Positions 16,616 to 25,166 are shown, numbered from the stretch's first letter. The stretch: 64,000 nt of DNA from Streptomyces albipurpureus (GCF_023701525.1 NZ_JAMQAW010000025.1:213735-277734), one strand, 5' to 3'. Numbers and translations are program-made. The notes: generated by a model not told the origin, from the letters alone.

Positions 16616-17851
16616 CTAGCGCGCCTGAGGGCGTCGCCGTCGCTTGGTCAGCGCCCACTGCCGGATAGCAGCCATTCGGGGGTACCTCTCACGCTGCTCC
16701 CGCGCGCTGCGGTCCAACTCCTCCATCAGCCGTCGGGAGCGGTGTTCAGGGTCGAGTTCATCGAGAATCCGGTCGATCTCGGTGAGCAGCGCACCATGCA
16801 GTTGCCAGTGGCTGGGATGCCGCTGTACGTCTTCGAGCAGGAGGTTGGCCGTTCGGTCCCGGCTGATGGCGGCGGAGGCCAACTCCCCGGCGAGTCGGTC
16901 CTCGGCCGCCTGTGCGCTCTCGCTGACCTGTGAGGTGACGAGGACGGCAAAGCTCACCAGCGCGTCGGCGAGATGGGCCAGGAGCTCATGGAGGGAACGG
17001 GCGACCTCGGGGGAGAAGAGGACTTCATCACCCCGCTTGCGAGCCAGGTCGGTCATCGTCCGGGCCAGCACCCGCAGGACCACCGCACAGATCTCCAGGG
17101 TGTCCAGACCCGTGCGCAGCACCACCCGGTTGAGAAGCCCCTCCTTGACCCGAGGGTTGAACCTCAGGCTGTCCTCGGCCTGCCTCAGTGCCGCGTCCAC
17201 CTCGGCAACGTCATTGTCGAGCCTGCGGGCCTCGTGCAACCGAGCGGCGGCCGTCTCCACCGATACGTGGTCGCTCAGTTCCTCACCCATGCGCAGCAGT
17301 AGTTGTCGCATCCAGCGGGACAGATCGGCGATGGACTCCCCCGCCGTCCCGACCCAGACCGGTGGCACGAACAGCACGTTGAACAGCAGACCCACCACCG
17401 CGCCGATGAGGGTTTCCAGCACCCGGTCCCAGGCCGTGTCGGCCACCCGGGTGACCCCGAGGACCAGCATGGCGCTGATGGCCACCTCGGGCACGAACTC
17501 AACGACGCGGACCATGTACCCGACGATGAGTGACGCCAGGATGATCAGCCCCAGGCTCCACCAGCTCAGTCCGACGAGCAGACTGAAACCGCTGGCGATC
17601 AGCACGCCTGCCACCACGGCGTTCACCCGGCGGATGCCCGTGGTGATGGTGGAGTAGAGCGTCACCTGCACCACCAGCAGGGCGGTGAGCGGCGCGGTGA
17701 GGGGCGCGGGTTCGCTGCTCAGCCAGAGCGCGACGACGTAGGCGATAGTGGCCGCCGCCGTGGAGCGCAGCGTCTGGGCGACCGCGGGTTCGCTGCGATA
17801 CCGTCGGATGAGGTCCGCCAGTCGGCCTTCGGCCGGCCGGGCTTTAGCCAC
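16616..17851 (-). CDS. FUSC / aromatic acid exporter family membrane protein
   Basis: 411 residues. The N-terminal 190 residues hold about six hydrophobic segments (for example STAAATIAYVVALWLSS, VNAVVAGVLIASGFSLLVGL, SLGLIILASLIVGYMV, ETLIGAVVGLLFNVLFVPPV). The rest is a long helical cytoplasmic part. That is the plan of the FUSC/ArAE family of putative exporters. In streptomycetes relatives are uncharacterised. It lies 230 bases beyond the gas-vesicle operon on the same strand, but a hairpin separates them, so co-transcription is unlikely. Confidence 0.8.
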   Translation of the reverse strand: MAKARPAEGRLADLIRRYRSEPAVAQTLRSTAAATIAYVVALWLSSEPAPLTAPLTALLVVQVTLYSTITTGIRRVNAVVAGVLIASGFSLLVGLSWWSLGLIILASLIVGYMVRVVEFVPEVAISAMLVLGVTRVADTAWDRVLETLIGAVVGLLFNVLFVPPVWVGTAGESIADLSRWMRQLLLRMGEELSDHVSVETAAARLHEARRLDNDVAEVDAALRQAEDSLRFNPRVKEGLLNRVVLRTGLDTLEICAVVLRVLARTMTDLARKRGDEVLFSPEVARSLHELLAHLADALVSFAVLVTSQVSESAQAAEDRLAGELASAAISRDRTANLLLEDVQRHPSHWQLHGALLTEIDRILDELDPEHRSRRLMEELDRSAREQRERYPRMAAIRQWALTKRRRRPQAR

Positions 17852-18057
17852 GGGCGGACGCGTGGGCGGGGCGGGCGGGGGCCGGTGTGTTCTCTGCTGG
17901 TGCGTCCGGGCACGCTTTCGCCCTCCTCACCAAGGGCTCTTTTGTCATGTTGCTCATAAGTACTGCCGTTCCCGTTGGGGCTGCCATGAGCACGTGTGAT
18001 CGTGGTTTTCCAAGGAATGCACAAGATCGTGATCGCCGTCGTGGGCCATCTGGAGTC

Positions 18058-18076
18058 CCTTCGGGACGGCCGAAGG
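18058..18076 (-). terminator. Hairpin after gvpK
   Basis: CCTTCGG (18058-18064) and CCGAAGG (18070-18076) flank a 5-base loop, immediately behind the gvpK stop codon. It is the likely end of the gas-vesicle operon. Confidence 0.6.
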
Positions 18077-18081
18077 CCAGT

Positions 18082-18363
18082 TCACTGCCTTGGGAGAAGC
18101 GGGCCGAGTGGGCCCAGATCGATGTTGAGATCGCCTGGTTCCAGACCGAACTGCTCCCGGAGGGTCTCCATACGGTCCTCCAGCAGCATGAGCGTCAGCC
18201 CGATGCGTTCTTCCTGCTCCTCCGTGAGCTCGCCGGTGTCGGCGCGTCGTAGCGCCTGACGCTCCATGAGCTGACGCAGCAGTTCCACCACGGTGAGGAC
18301 GAGCTGGGCGAGATCGCGTTCCACCGTGTCAGGAGCGAGATCCAGGGCGCGATTCCGGCTCAT
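18082..18363 (-). CDS. gvpK: Gas vesicle protein GvpK
   Basis: 93 residues, matching the GvpK family throughout: VERDLAQLVLTVVELLRQLMERQALRR, then LTEEQEERIGLTLMLLEDRM and FGLEPGDLNIDLGPLGPLL. GvpK is a small accessory protein needed for vesicle formation; its precise role in assembly is not settled. It is the last gene of the gvp operon and overlaps gvpS by four bases (ATGA). A hairpin follows. Confidence 0.93.
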   Translation of the reverse strand: MSRNRALDLAPDTVERDLAQLVLTVVELLRQLMERQALRRADTGELTEEQEERIGLTLMLLEDRMETLREQFGLEPGDLNIDLGPLGPLLPRQ

Positions 18364-18563
18364 GGGCCAACCTCCCAGGGCGATGGCACTTCCGCCGATA
18401 CCGAGCTGATGAGGGCCTTGAGATCGATCCGAACGAGATCGACATCGGCGATCCGCAGGGTGAGGTCACCACTGATCACCACACCGCCCGCCAGCAGGCG
18501 ATCGAGTAGGTCGACCAGGGCCACCTGGCGTTCGGCGAGGGGATCGGAGCCGGTGCTTGTCAT
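18360..18563 (-). CDS. gvpS: Gas vesicle protein GvpS (GvpA family)
   Basis: 67 residues, almost entirely a GvpA-type core: ALVDLLDRLLAGGVVISGDL then IADVDLVRIDLKALISSVS. It is one of three GvpA relatives in this operon, with gvpA and gvpJ. By analogy it is a minor shell or nucleation component. It overlaps both neighbours by four bases (gvpL before, gvpK after). Confidence 0.9.
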   Translation of the reverse strand: MTSTGSDPLAERQVALVDLLDRLLAGGVVISGDLTLRIADVDLVRIDLKALISSVSAEVPSPWEVGP

Positions 18564-19411
18564 CGGCGCTCCTCCCGCTCCCCCACGACATCGCCGTCGG
18601 AGGCGTCGACCTCGGCGAAGGGGTTGTCATCAGAGGGGTCTTCGGTGAAGGAGTACGGAGCCCAAGGGCCGGTCACCTCGCCGGACATCCCCGGCTCATC
18701 GGGCAGTAGCCGGTTGACCGCGCCGATGAAGTCGGCGCTGTCGTCCCGGGGTACGAGGTAGGCGGCGTTCAGAATGTTCTGCCCCGAGGCCCCGGAGAGC
18801 TTGGCCTGTTGCGGCCGGTGCAGTCGGGTGGCCTGCGCTCGACTGGTGAGTTCCGCGTGAAGAGCACGGGCCACGACCGCCGCCGACTGCCAGGAGTGCT
18901 CCTCCTGCCGACGTTCGCCGAGCCGACGACGGAGGAAGTCCCGACCCGTACCCGGTGCCTGGTCGGTGGAGGCCCGCAGGCGTGTGGGCGCCGGGGAAGA
19001 CACCTGGGAGGCGGGGACGCGGGCGTAGACCTTCACGCCCCACTCGACACGCCCGTCGAGCCGTTCCAGCGTCCGTACGAAGCGGTCGTTTCCGGCTTCG
19101 AGCAGTCGGCGCACACCGCTGTCGCCCCGGCAGATGGTGGCCAGCCGCAGCGGCAGCGGAGAACCGACCGAGACCAGGGTGGCGACCACCGCCTCATGGG
19201 CGCGCGCGGTGTCACTGAGCCAGTCGATGTCCTCCAGCCGCTCCTTGAGCGGGCCCGCGTCGAAGTCCGTCGCGGGAACGTCGGAGACCACGGCGGCCAG
19301 CTCGTGATGGCGCAGCTGATAGGGCGAGCTACCCGCGACCCCGACCAGATCCTTGGGCAATGCGGCGCCGAAGGGCCTGGTGACGGCGTAGACATAGCGC
19401 AGCTCGTTCAC
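18560..19411 (-). CDS. gvpL: Gas vesicle protein GvpL (GvpL/GvpF family)
   Basis: 283 residues from a GTG at 19411, which overlaps the gvpJ stop (GTGA). Family blocks are RYVYAVTRPFG at the start, LPLRLATICRGDSGVRRLLE in the middle (the conserved RFGT-like region), WGVKVYARV, and NAAYLVPRDDSADFIGAVNR before GPWAPYSF at the end. GvpF/L proteins are accessory factors that bind GvpA-type proteins during assembly. The frame is open to 19549, but the GTG coupling fits the rest of the operon. Confidence 0.92.
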   Translation of the reverse strand: MNELRYVYAVTRPFGAALPKDLVGVAGSSPYQLRHHELAAVVSDVPATDFDAGPLKERLEDIDWLSDTARAHEAVVATLVSVGSPLPLRLATICRGDSGVRRLLEAGNDRFVRTLERLDGRVEWGVKVYARVPASQVSSPAPTRLRASTDQAPGTGRDFLRRRLGERRQEEHSWQSAAVVARALHAELTSRAQATRLHRPQQAKLSGASGQNILNAAYLVPRDDSADFIGAVNRLLPDEPGMSGEVTGPWAPYSFTEDPSDDNPFAEVDASDGDVVGEREERR

Positions 19412-19755
19412 GCGGACTCCTTGGGTGCCGGTTCCCCGGGTGCCGAGCGTGCGGGCTCCAGCTCGGCTATGCGCTGGCGCAATCGCTCGTTCTCCGCGGC
19501 GAGTTCCCTGTCGCGTGCCCCCATGGACAGCTCGGGGTCGCGCTCCCACCAGTCGATGCCCATCTCCTTGGCCTTGTCGACGGAGGCGACGACCAGCCGC
19601 AGCTTGATGGTGAGGAGTTCGATGTCCAGCAGGTTGATGCGGATGTCACCCGCGATCACAATTCCCTTGTCGAGCACCCGTTCGAGGATGTCGGCGAGGT
19701 TGGCGCTGCCCCCCTGGGAGGAGTACGGGTCGGGGAGGCCGTTGGAGAGGCTCAT
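19408..19755 (-). CDS. gvpJ: Gas vesicle protein GvpJ (GvpA family)
   Basis: 115 residues. The GvpA-like core (about 18-66) reads NLADILERVLDKGIVIAGDI then LLDIELLTIKLRLVVASVDKA, followed by DWWERDPEL. A coiled-coil-like tail (ELAAENERLRQRIAELE) is added. GvpJ is regarded as a minor structural protein at the vesicle ends. The ATG overlaps the end of gvpZ by four bases. Confidence 0.9.
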   Translation of the reverse strand: MSLSNGLPDPYSSQGGSANLADILERVLDKGIVIAGDIRINLLDIELLTIKLRLVVASVDKAKEMGIDWWERDPELSMGARDRELAAENERLRQRIAELEPARSAPGEPAPKESA

Positions 19756-20963
19756 CGGCGGTCACGGTTTCCTGCCCGCGCCGGTTCCCGGTCGTCCTCG
19801 GACTCGTCGTACTCTTCCTCCGCCTCCTCTAGGTCCTCCATTTCCTCCGCTTCATCCGCTTCATCTGCCTCATCGGCCCCATCCGCTTCGTCCGCTTCGT
19901 CTATGTGCTCTTCGTCAGCATCTTCTTCGGCGTCTTCTGCGTCTTCTGCGTCTTCTGCGGCGTCTTCCGGCTCATCCTCAAACTCACCCGGCTCCTCGTC
20001 GTACTCCTCGTCGTATGCGTCCTCGTCGCCGTCCTCGCCGTCCTCGCCGTCCTCGCCGTCCGCTGCCTCATCGTCCGACCCGTGCGCGGACGCCCCGCCC
20101 TTGGCGTCGGCCTCGTCGGGAGCGTCTTCTTCAGCCTCATCGGCGAGGGCGTCATCGTGGCTCAGCACCACCTCGCCGTCGCGGATCTCACCGCGCCAGC
20201 CGTCCTCGACCTCGCCGAGGAGGGAGATGTGACGGGCGTAGTTCTTGAGGTCGAGCCGGGCCCTGCGGCCCTGGGCGCGCCAGATGTTGCCGGTCTTCTC
20301 AAAGAGCCCCTTGGGGTAGTACTCCAGGACCAGGAGGACCCGGGTGAGGTTGTCGCCGAGAGGATGGAAGGTGACGACGCCCTTGGTGCTGCCCTTGGCG
20401 CCCTCCGACGTCCACTGGATTCGGGAGTCCGGTATCTGCTCGGTGGTACGGGCCTTCCAGCTACGGCTGGACCAGAAGACCTTGACCTGCCAGTCCGACG
20501 AGGTGTCATCGGCCGCGGTCGCACTCCTGACACCCCTGGCGAACGAGGCGAAGTCCTGGAAGCGGGTCCACTGGTCGTAGGCGGTACGCACCGGGACGCC
20601 GACGTCGACGGACTCAAGGATGACGACCGGGTGCTTACCCCCACCGCCCTTGGAGCGCTTTCCGCCCAGACCCTTGAGCGCGTCGGTGGCCTTGTCCTTG
20701 AGCTGCGAAGCACCCGCCTCGATGGCGCTGCGGACGGGTCCCTTGCCCTGGGCGGCCTTGCGTCCGCCCTCCACGGCCAGTCGGGCGAGGCCCGGGCTGC
20801 TGCCGTCGGCGATGCCGTTGAGCCGGGTCGTGGTCTTGCCGAGCAGGCGGCCGGTGGATGCCAGCGCCTGCTCAGCACGGGCCACGAGATAGCTCTGGGC
20901 TTCTTCCTTCAGCCGGCTCACCGCTGGATTGTCGGCGCTCAGGAGACTTGTCTTCTCAGCCAC
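19752..20963 (-). CDS. gvpZ: GvpZ-type SRPBCC protein with very long acidic tail
   Basis: 403 residues from a GTG at 20963, which overlaps gvpY by eight bases and has GAAGGGAGA upstream. Residues 1-105 are basic and helical. Residues about 110-250 form an SRPBCC/cyclase-like module (VDVGVPVRTAYDQWTRFQDF, then WTSEGAKGSTKGVVTFHPLG). Residues about 270-392 are almost all Asp, Glu, Ala and Gly in short repeats (GEDGEDGEDGDED, DEADEADGADEADEADEAEE). Streptomycete gvp operons carry this gene at the same place, but the acidic tail here is strikingly long. The function is unknown; a role at the vesicle surface is a guess. Confidence 0.85.
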   Translation of the reverse strand: MAEKTSLLSADNPAVSRLKEEAQSYLVARAEQALASTGRLLGKTTTRLNGIADGSSPGLARLAVEGGRKAAQGKGPVRSAIEAGASQLKDKATDALKGLGGKRSKGGGGKHPVVILESVDVGVPVRTAYDQWTRFQDFASFARGVRSATAADDTSSDWQVKVFWSSRSWKARTTEQIPDSRIQWTSEGAKGSTKGVVTFHPLGDNLTRVLLVLEYYPKGLFEKTGNIWRAQGRRARLDLKNYARHISLLGEVEDGWRGEIRDGEVVLSHDDALADEAEEDAPDEADAKGGASAHGSDDEAADGEDGEDGEDGDEDAYDEEYDEEPGEFEDEPEDAAEDAEDAEDAEEDADEEHIDEADEADGADEADEADEAEEMEDLEEAEEEYDESEDDREPARAGNRDRR

Positions 20964-21525
20964 GGGTCCGGTCTCCCTTCGGTGCGGCCTTGCGAGGGGC
21001 CCTCTTCTCGGGGGCCCGCGCCGTCTTCTTCGCGGGGGCCCGCTTCGCAGCGGGCTTCTCCGGGCGCCGTGCCGGCCGCGCCGCCTTCTCCCGCTCGGCG
21101 GGGGCGTCTTCGGACTCGTCATCGGCGTGGTCTTCGAGGTCTTCGCGCTCCTCGTCGTCCGCACTGCTCGGGGAGTCGTGCTTCTCGCCGTTCGAACCGG
21201 AGAGGGCGTCCTTCACCCGATCCTGTACATCCGCCGTCCGGTCGTGCAGTCGGTCGGCGAGTCCGTCGAGATGCCTGCTGACGAAGGCTCCGGTGGCGGC
21301 CTTGCCCACCCCGCCCAGATCTGTGCGCAGCTGCTCACCTACCGCCTTGAACTGCGGATTGTCGCGCAGTTGATGGGTGATGAACTCGCCCAGGGCTCCC
21401 GGGTTCAGATTCAGCCGCTTGCCCGCCACCATCGTGCCGACGGCAAACGCCAGTTTTGCCTTCTTCGTACGCCCGAGCACATATCCCGCGCCCACGGCGA
21501 GGCCAAACGCCAGCCTGCTGTTCAT
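20956..21525 (-). CDS. gvpY: GvpY-type accessory protein
   Basis: 189 residues. The N-terminal ~100 residues begin MNSRLAFGLAVGAGYVLGRT and continue LAFAVGTMVAGKRLNLNPGA, then DNPQFKAVGEQLRTDLGGVG; they look helical and partly hydrophobic. After an acidic patch (SADDEEREDLEDHADDESED) comes a Lys/Ala/Pro/Arg-rich tail (AAKRAPAKKTARAPEKRAP) like that of DNA-binding or histone-like tails. Relatives in streptomycete gvp operons are called GvpY and are sometimes mislabelled as DNA primase. The function is unknown. It overlaps gvpG by four bases and gvpZ by eight. Confidence 0.82.
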   Translation of the reverse strand: MNSRLAFGLAVGAGYVLGRTKKAKLAFAVGTMVAGKRLNLNPGALGEFITHQLRDNPQFKAVGEQLRTDLGGVGKAATGAFVSRHLDGLADRLHDRTADVQDRVKDALSGSNGEKHDSPSSADDEEREDLEDHADDESEDAPAEREKAARPARRPEKPAAKRAPAKKTARAPEKRAPRKAAPKGDRTRG

Positions 21526-21767
21526 TGTCCCTGCTCTCTGTTCTGCGAAATCTCCAGCCGGTCGAGGAGTTCGTCCTCCCGGCGGTCGAATTCGTCTTCG
21601 TCCATCTCGCCGGCCTCGAACTGCTCTGCGAGGCGCCCGAGTTCGCCCTGGATCGTCGCGGGGTCGTAGTACTGCCGCTCCGCCTCGTCCACCACCTGAC
21701 GCAGCACCCAGAGGGAGCCGCGGGCGGGGGCCGCGGGCAGGAGCAGCAGTTCACCGATCAGGCCCAT
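21522..21767 (-). CDS. gvpG: Gas vesicle protein GvpG
   Basis: 81 residues: MGLIGELLLLPAAPARGSLW, then VVDEAERQYYDPATIQGELG and FEAGEMDEDEFDRREDELLDRL, matching GvpG over its whole length. GvpG is a small helical assembly factor. It starts three bases after gvpF ends and overlaps gvpY by four bases. Confidence 0.92.
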   Translation of the reverse strand: MGLIGELLLLPAAPARGSLWVLRQVVDEAERQYYDPATIQGELGRLAEQFEAGEMDEDEFDRREDELLDRLEISQNREQGQ

Positions 21768-21770
21768 GCC

Positions 21771-22487
21771 TCACTCCACAAAGCTGTACGGAGGGAGGGG
21801 CCCGGTCACGGTCAGGACGAGGTGGGGGTTCTCCTGCCGTATGACGTCGACGGCGTTCACCAGTTCGGCGCTGCGGTCCCGGGCGACCAGGAAGGAGAGA
21901 TTCGCCAACCAGCCGACGCTCTTGGGTCCCGCGCTCACTTCCTCGGAGAGGTTCCGCAGTGTCGCCCGAACCAGGTCGGCGTCCTGGACCTCGCGTGTCT
22001 GGACCGCCTGGGCGACCCGTTCGCCGAGCCGGACCTTGTCCTCGTGCGATCCACCCCCGGTGCGTCGGCCGGCTTCCACGCTCTCCCGTAGCGCCGGGTC
22101 ATCGGAGAGCACGCGGTACAGAACCGCTTCTTCGTCATGGGTGGCCTTGAGGTTGTACTCGACCATGCCGTCGAGGGCCGCGAGCCGTTCGACGTAGTAC
22201 TCCTCCTTCTCCGCGAGGACGGACAGAAGTGTCTCGTCGTCCGGGGAGACACCGCCGAACCGCAGGGGGAGGACCGGGCCCGACTCGCCCGCCTGGCGTA
22301 GGACGTCCTGGTGGGCGAGCAGATCACGCCGTTTGGGACGTATCTTCTCGGGCGCATCGCTGACCAGGGCTTTGATACGGCCCTGGCTGACGATACGGAC
22401 GGGGCGAGGCGGATCGCCGATGCCCGCCGCGTTCTCGGGAAGGTCGGGGTGTGCGCTGGCTGCGATGCCGTAGACGTAGACGCTCAC
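21771..22487 (-). CDS. gvpF: Gas vesicle protein GvpF (GvpL/GvpF family)
   Basis: 238 residues. It opens MSVYVYGIAASAHPD, has the conserved GPVLPLRFGGVSPDDETLLS block, VEYNLKATHDEE, and ends with LSFLVARDRSAELVNAVDVI then GPLPPYSFVE. GvpF binds GvpA during early assembly in studied systems. The ATG overlaps the gvpA stop by four bases. Confidence 0.93.
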   Translation of the reverse strand: MSVYVYGIAASAHPDLPENAAGIGDPPRPVRIVSQGRIKALVSDAPEKIRPKRRDLLAHQDVLRQAGESGPVLPLRFGGVSPDDETLLSVLAEKEEYYVERLAALDGMVEYNLKATHDEEAVLYRVLSDDPALRESVEAGRRTGGGSHEDKVRLGERVAQAVQTREVQDADLVRATLRNLSEEVSAGPKSVGWLANLSFLVARDRSAELVNAVDVIRQENPHLVLTVTGPLPPYSFVE

Positions 22488-22927
22488 TCTGAATCCTCCT
22501 TCGGCTTACGGGTCGCGGGGCGCCGGGTGCGCGTGGCGCGGGGCTTGGCATCGGACTCCTCGGTCTCTTCGTCGCGGCCCTGCTGGAAGGAGTCCGCGAT
22601 GGTCTGCGCCGCGCCGGAGAGGGCACCCTTGGTCTTGCCGCGGGCCCCGGATTCGGTCATTTCACCGAGCAGATCGGGCAGGCCGGGATCCTTGCGGGGG
22701 CCTGCCTCCAGGTCGAGGCGGTTGCACGCCTCGGCGAATCGTAGGTAGGTGTCCACACTGGCGACCACGATCCGGATGTCGATCTTGAGGATCTCGATGC
22801 CCACCAGGGAGACGCGGATGAACGCGTCGATGACGAGCCCCCGGTCGAGGACGAGTTCCAGGACGTCGTAGAGGCCACTTGAGCCTCCCGATCCCCTTGA
22901 CTGCTGCTGTGCCGGTACAACGGTCAT
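22484..22927 (-). CDS. gvpA: Gas vesicle structural protein GvpA
   Basis: 147 residues. The GvpA core (about 15-68) reads SSGLYDVLELVLDRGLVIDA, then VSLVGIEILKIDIRIVVASVDTYLRFAEA as in the ribbed shell protein. A long hydrophilic tail follows (about 80-147) ending in ATRTRRPATRKPKEDSE. The tail makes this protein about twice the length of the classical shell GvpA, as is seen in streptomycetes, and the family alone does not show whether it can form a normal hollow vesicle. It is the second gene of the operon. Confidence 0.92.
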   Translation of the reverse strand: MTVVPAQQQSRGSGGSSGLYDVLELVLDRGLVIDAFIRVSLVGIEILKIDIRIVVASVDTYLRFAEACNRLDLEAGPRKDPGLPDLLGEMTESGARGKTKGALSGAAQTIADSFQQGRDEETEESDAKPRATRTRRPATRKPKEDSE

Positions 22928-22991
22928 CGTTGCCAGCCCTTCCTATCGATGTGGTGCGCATGGGGCGATATTCGGGCGGCGGTCCAAACTG

Positions 22992-23312
22992 CTACCCGGG
23001 GTCGGCCCTGCCGCGTTGGTAACGGCGGATGCGCCGGTATCCGTTCAGTTCGTGCTCTTCGTCGAGGGTGACCTCATACGTCGCCAGAAGGCTTGTGGTG
23101 GTGGGGACACGGGCCACTTCGAGGACTTCGATCTCCAGGACCCAACCGTTCTCCTGCCGTGTGAACGAGGAGACCGACTCGGCCTGTCGGCCGGTGAGTT
23201 CGGCGAGCTGTGCACACGCCCTACGCAGCACCTCCGTCGGTCCCGGTGTGGACGCCCCACCCCGGTCCCGCTCTGACGACGTCTCTTGGGTGTTCTTCGT
23301 TGAGTCAGTCAT
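22992..23312 (-). CDS. gvpO: Gas vesicle protein GvpO
   Basis: 106 residues: an acidic, Thr/Ser-rich start, then RRACAQLAELTGRQAESVSS, NGWVLEIEVLEVARVPTTTS, LATYEVTLDEEHELNGYRRI, which is the GvpO family core. GvpO is an accessory or regulatory protein of vesicle formation. The ATG at 23312 has GGGAGG upstream and makes this the first gene of the operon. The 64-base gap to gvpA is the largest in the cluster. The operon promoter should lie between 23313 and the PHP gene. Confidence 0.92.
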   Translation of the reverse strand: MTDSTKNTQETSSERDRGGASTPGPTEVLRRACAQLAELTGRQAESVSSFTRQENGWVLEIEVLEVARVPTTTSLLATYEVTLDEEHELNGYRRIRRYQRGRADPG

Positions 23313-23662
23313 AACGCCTCCCAACTGCGTGTTGCACGTCAGCGCACTTCCAAACCCCGGTCCTCGACAACGGTCTCTGCCGCAGACCCGCAAAGGCCAG
23401 CTGAAGCGGCTCAGGAGGGGGTGCGGGAGGGGTACGGATGGAATTGAGTGGGAGGGTCCGCGCAGCGCCGGCGCGGCAGCCCGCGGTGGCCTTCAGCATG
23501 CCGTTGGGGGCGGATCGGGCGAGAGTGGGAGAAGGCTCCGCGAACGCCGTCGCCGACATAGCGCGACAGCGGCGCTCGTGGGTCGTCGCACATGTTCTTC
23601 GGCGCATGTTCGTGGACGCGATTTCGCTGGGTGTTTCGGTGCTTGTCGGTGAAGGAGTAGCG
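23313..23662. other. Divergent region between gvpO and the PHP gene
   Basis: 350 bases that must carry the gas-vesicle operon promoter (minus strand) and the PHP gene promoter (plus strand). I looked for SigB-type (GTTT...GGGTAY) and housekeeping hexamers and found no convincing pair. No small gene is apparent. Confidence 0.45.
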
Positions 23663-24706
23663 ATGGAGCCGCTGGAGGCGCTGGAGCGCGTCGCCTTCTT
23701 GTTGGAGCGCTCGCGCGCCGAGACCTACCGGGTGCGGGCCTTCCGCACGGCCGCGGCTGCGCTGGGCGAGATGTCGGCGGATGAGATCGCCGCCCGCGCG
23801 TCGGCGGGTTCGCTGGAACGGGTGAAGGGAGTCGGCCCCAAGACCGCCAAGGTCGTACGGGAGGCGCTCACCGGACAGCTACCGGAGTACCTCCAGCGGC
23901 TGGAGGAGGAGGCAACGGTGCCACTGGCCGAGAGCGGGCAGCGGCTGCGAGCACTGCTGCGGGGCGACTGTCATCTGCATTCCAACTGGTCGGACGGTGG
24001 CAGCCCGATCGAGGAGATGGGACGCACCGCAATCGCCATCGGGCACGAGTGGGCCGTACTCACCGATCACTCGCCTCGGCTGACGGTTGCCCACGGTCTC
24101 TCACCGGAGCGGCTGCGCGAGCAGTTGGGGATCGTGGCGGAACTGAACGCGCGGTGGGCGCCGTTTCGGCTGCTCACCGGTATCGAGTGCGACATCCTGT
24201 CGGACGGCTCACTCGACCAGGAGCCGGACCTGCTGGATCAGCTCGACCTGGTGGTGGCCTCGGCCCACTCGGAACTGCGGATGGAGTCGGCGAAGATGAC
24301 CCGCCGTCTGATCGCCGCCGTATCGAATCCGCTGGTCGATGTGCTCGGCCACTGCACGGGGCGGCTGCTCATCGGACGGGAGCGGAGGGGTGGCGGAAGA
24401 ACGGGTCGGGACCGACCGCGACCGGAGTCACAGTTCGATGCCCAGCGGGTCTTTGACGCCTGCGCCGCTCATGGCACGGCAGTGGAGATCAACAGCCGAC
24501 CTGAACGTCTCGACCCTCCGATGCGGCTCCTGCGGCTGGCGGTCGAATCGGGGGTGCACTTCGCCATCGATACGGACGCCCATGCCCCGGGGCAGTTGGA
24601 CTGGCAGCTCATCGGTTGCGATCGGGCGGAGCGGGCCGGGGTGGCAGCTGAGCTGGTGATCAACACCTGGAGTGCGTCCGACCTCCTGGAGTGGACACAT
24701 GGGTGA
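23663..24706 (+). CDS. PHP domain protein with helix-hairpin-helix N-terminus (PolX-like without polymerase core)
   Basis: 347 residues. Residues about 1-75 carry a PolX-type 8-kDa/helix-hairpin-helix region: ERVAFLLERSRAETYRVRAF and ERVKGVGPKTAKVVREALTG. The PHP metal-dependent phosphoesterase domain starts at GDCHLHSNWSDGG (H104, H106), continues WAVLTDHSPR, LTGIECDILSDG, VVASAHSEL and ends with VHFAIDTDAHAPGQLDW. The polymerase palm of PolX is absent. Such stand-alone proteins may act as 3'-5' exonucleases or phosphatases; the substrate is unknown. The ATG at 23663 has GAAGGAG upstream; the longer frame to 23438 is not family sequence. Confidence 0.85.
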   Translation: MEPLEALERVAFLLERSRAETYRVRAFRTAAAALGEMSADEIAARASAGSLERVKGVGPKTAKVVREALTGQLPEYLQRLEEEATVPLAESGQRLRALLRGDCHLHSNWSDGGSPIEEMGRTAIAIGHEWAVLTDHSPRLTVAHGLSPERLREQLGIVAELNARWAPFRLLTGIECDILSDGSLDQEPDLLDQLDLVVASAHSELRMESAKMTRRLIAAVSNPLVDVLGHCTGRLLIGRERRGGGRTGRDRPRPESQFDAQRVFDACAAHGTAVEINSRPERLDPPMRLLRLAVESGVHFAIDTDAHAPGQLDWQLIGCDRAERAGVAAELVINTWSASDLLEWTHG

Positions 24707-24770
24707 GTGGACCCGGACGGGGTCTCATCCTGGCCGTATGGCTGTCGCGCTCGGGGGTAGACGAGCCGTC

Positions 24771-25166
24771 ATGACGGTCGAGAAGACAAGTGTGCTGGTT
24801 CTGGATTGTGCCGAACCCATGGAGTTGGCGGAGTTCTACGCCGCACTGCTCGGTGCGGAGGCGCACATCGGAAGTGACCCCGACTTCGTGGAGATCATCG
24901 GTCATCGCGGGGTGCATCTCGCGATCCGCCGGGACTTCGGTTACGCGCCGCCGAGTTGGCCGCGCCCAGAGGACTCACAACAGGCGCACCTGCGGATCCT
25001 GGTGGGACGCGGCGACATGGACGAAGCCGAACGGGAGGCCATCGGCCTGGGGGCAAGACCAGTGGATACCAAGGACAACAGTGGACCGCGCGATGTGCGG
25101 ATCTACTCGGATCCGGCCGGACATTCCTTCTCGCTCGCGGTCTCCCCACTGCCACCTCAGCGGTGA
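24771..25166 (+). CDS. VOC family protein
   Basis: 131 residues, one glyoxalase-fold unit: VLVLDCAEPMELAEFYAALL, then DFVEIIGHRGVHLAIRRDFG, and SGPRDVRIYSDPAGHSFSLAV at the end. It belongs to the glyoxalase-like domain group common in streptomycetes with no known substrate. The ATG at 24771 has GGGGG about 13 bases upstream. TAGACG followed by seven bases precedes the start, a near match to the leaderless pattern seen at three other genes in this window. Confidence 0.78.
   Translation: MTVEKTSVLVLDCAEPMELAEFYAALLGAEAHIGSDPDFVEIIGHRGVHLAIRRDFGYAPPSWPRPEDSQQAHLRILVGRGDMDEAEREAIGLGARPVDTKDNSGPRDVRIYSDPAGHSFSLAVSPLPPQR

Noticed and set aside
19903..20232. Ser-rich plus-strand frame resembling a mucin-like protein
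   Set aside because: It is the reverse of the Asp/Glu-coding repeats of GvpZ.
18809..21669. Long plus-strand frames opposite the gas-vesicle genes
   Set aside because: The acidic GvpZ repeats read backwards give Ser/Ser or Arg/Pro-rich nonsense; the minus-strand genes are firm.
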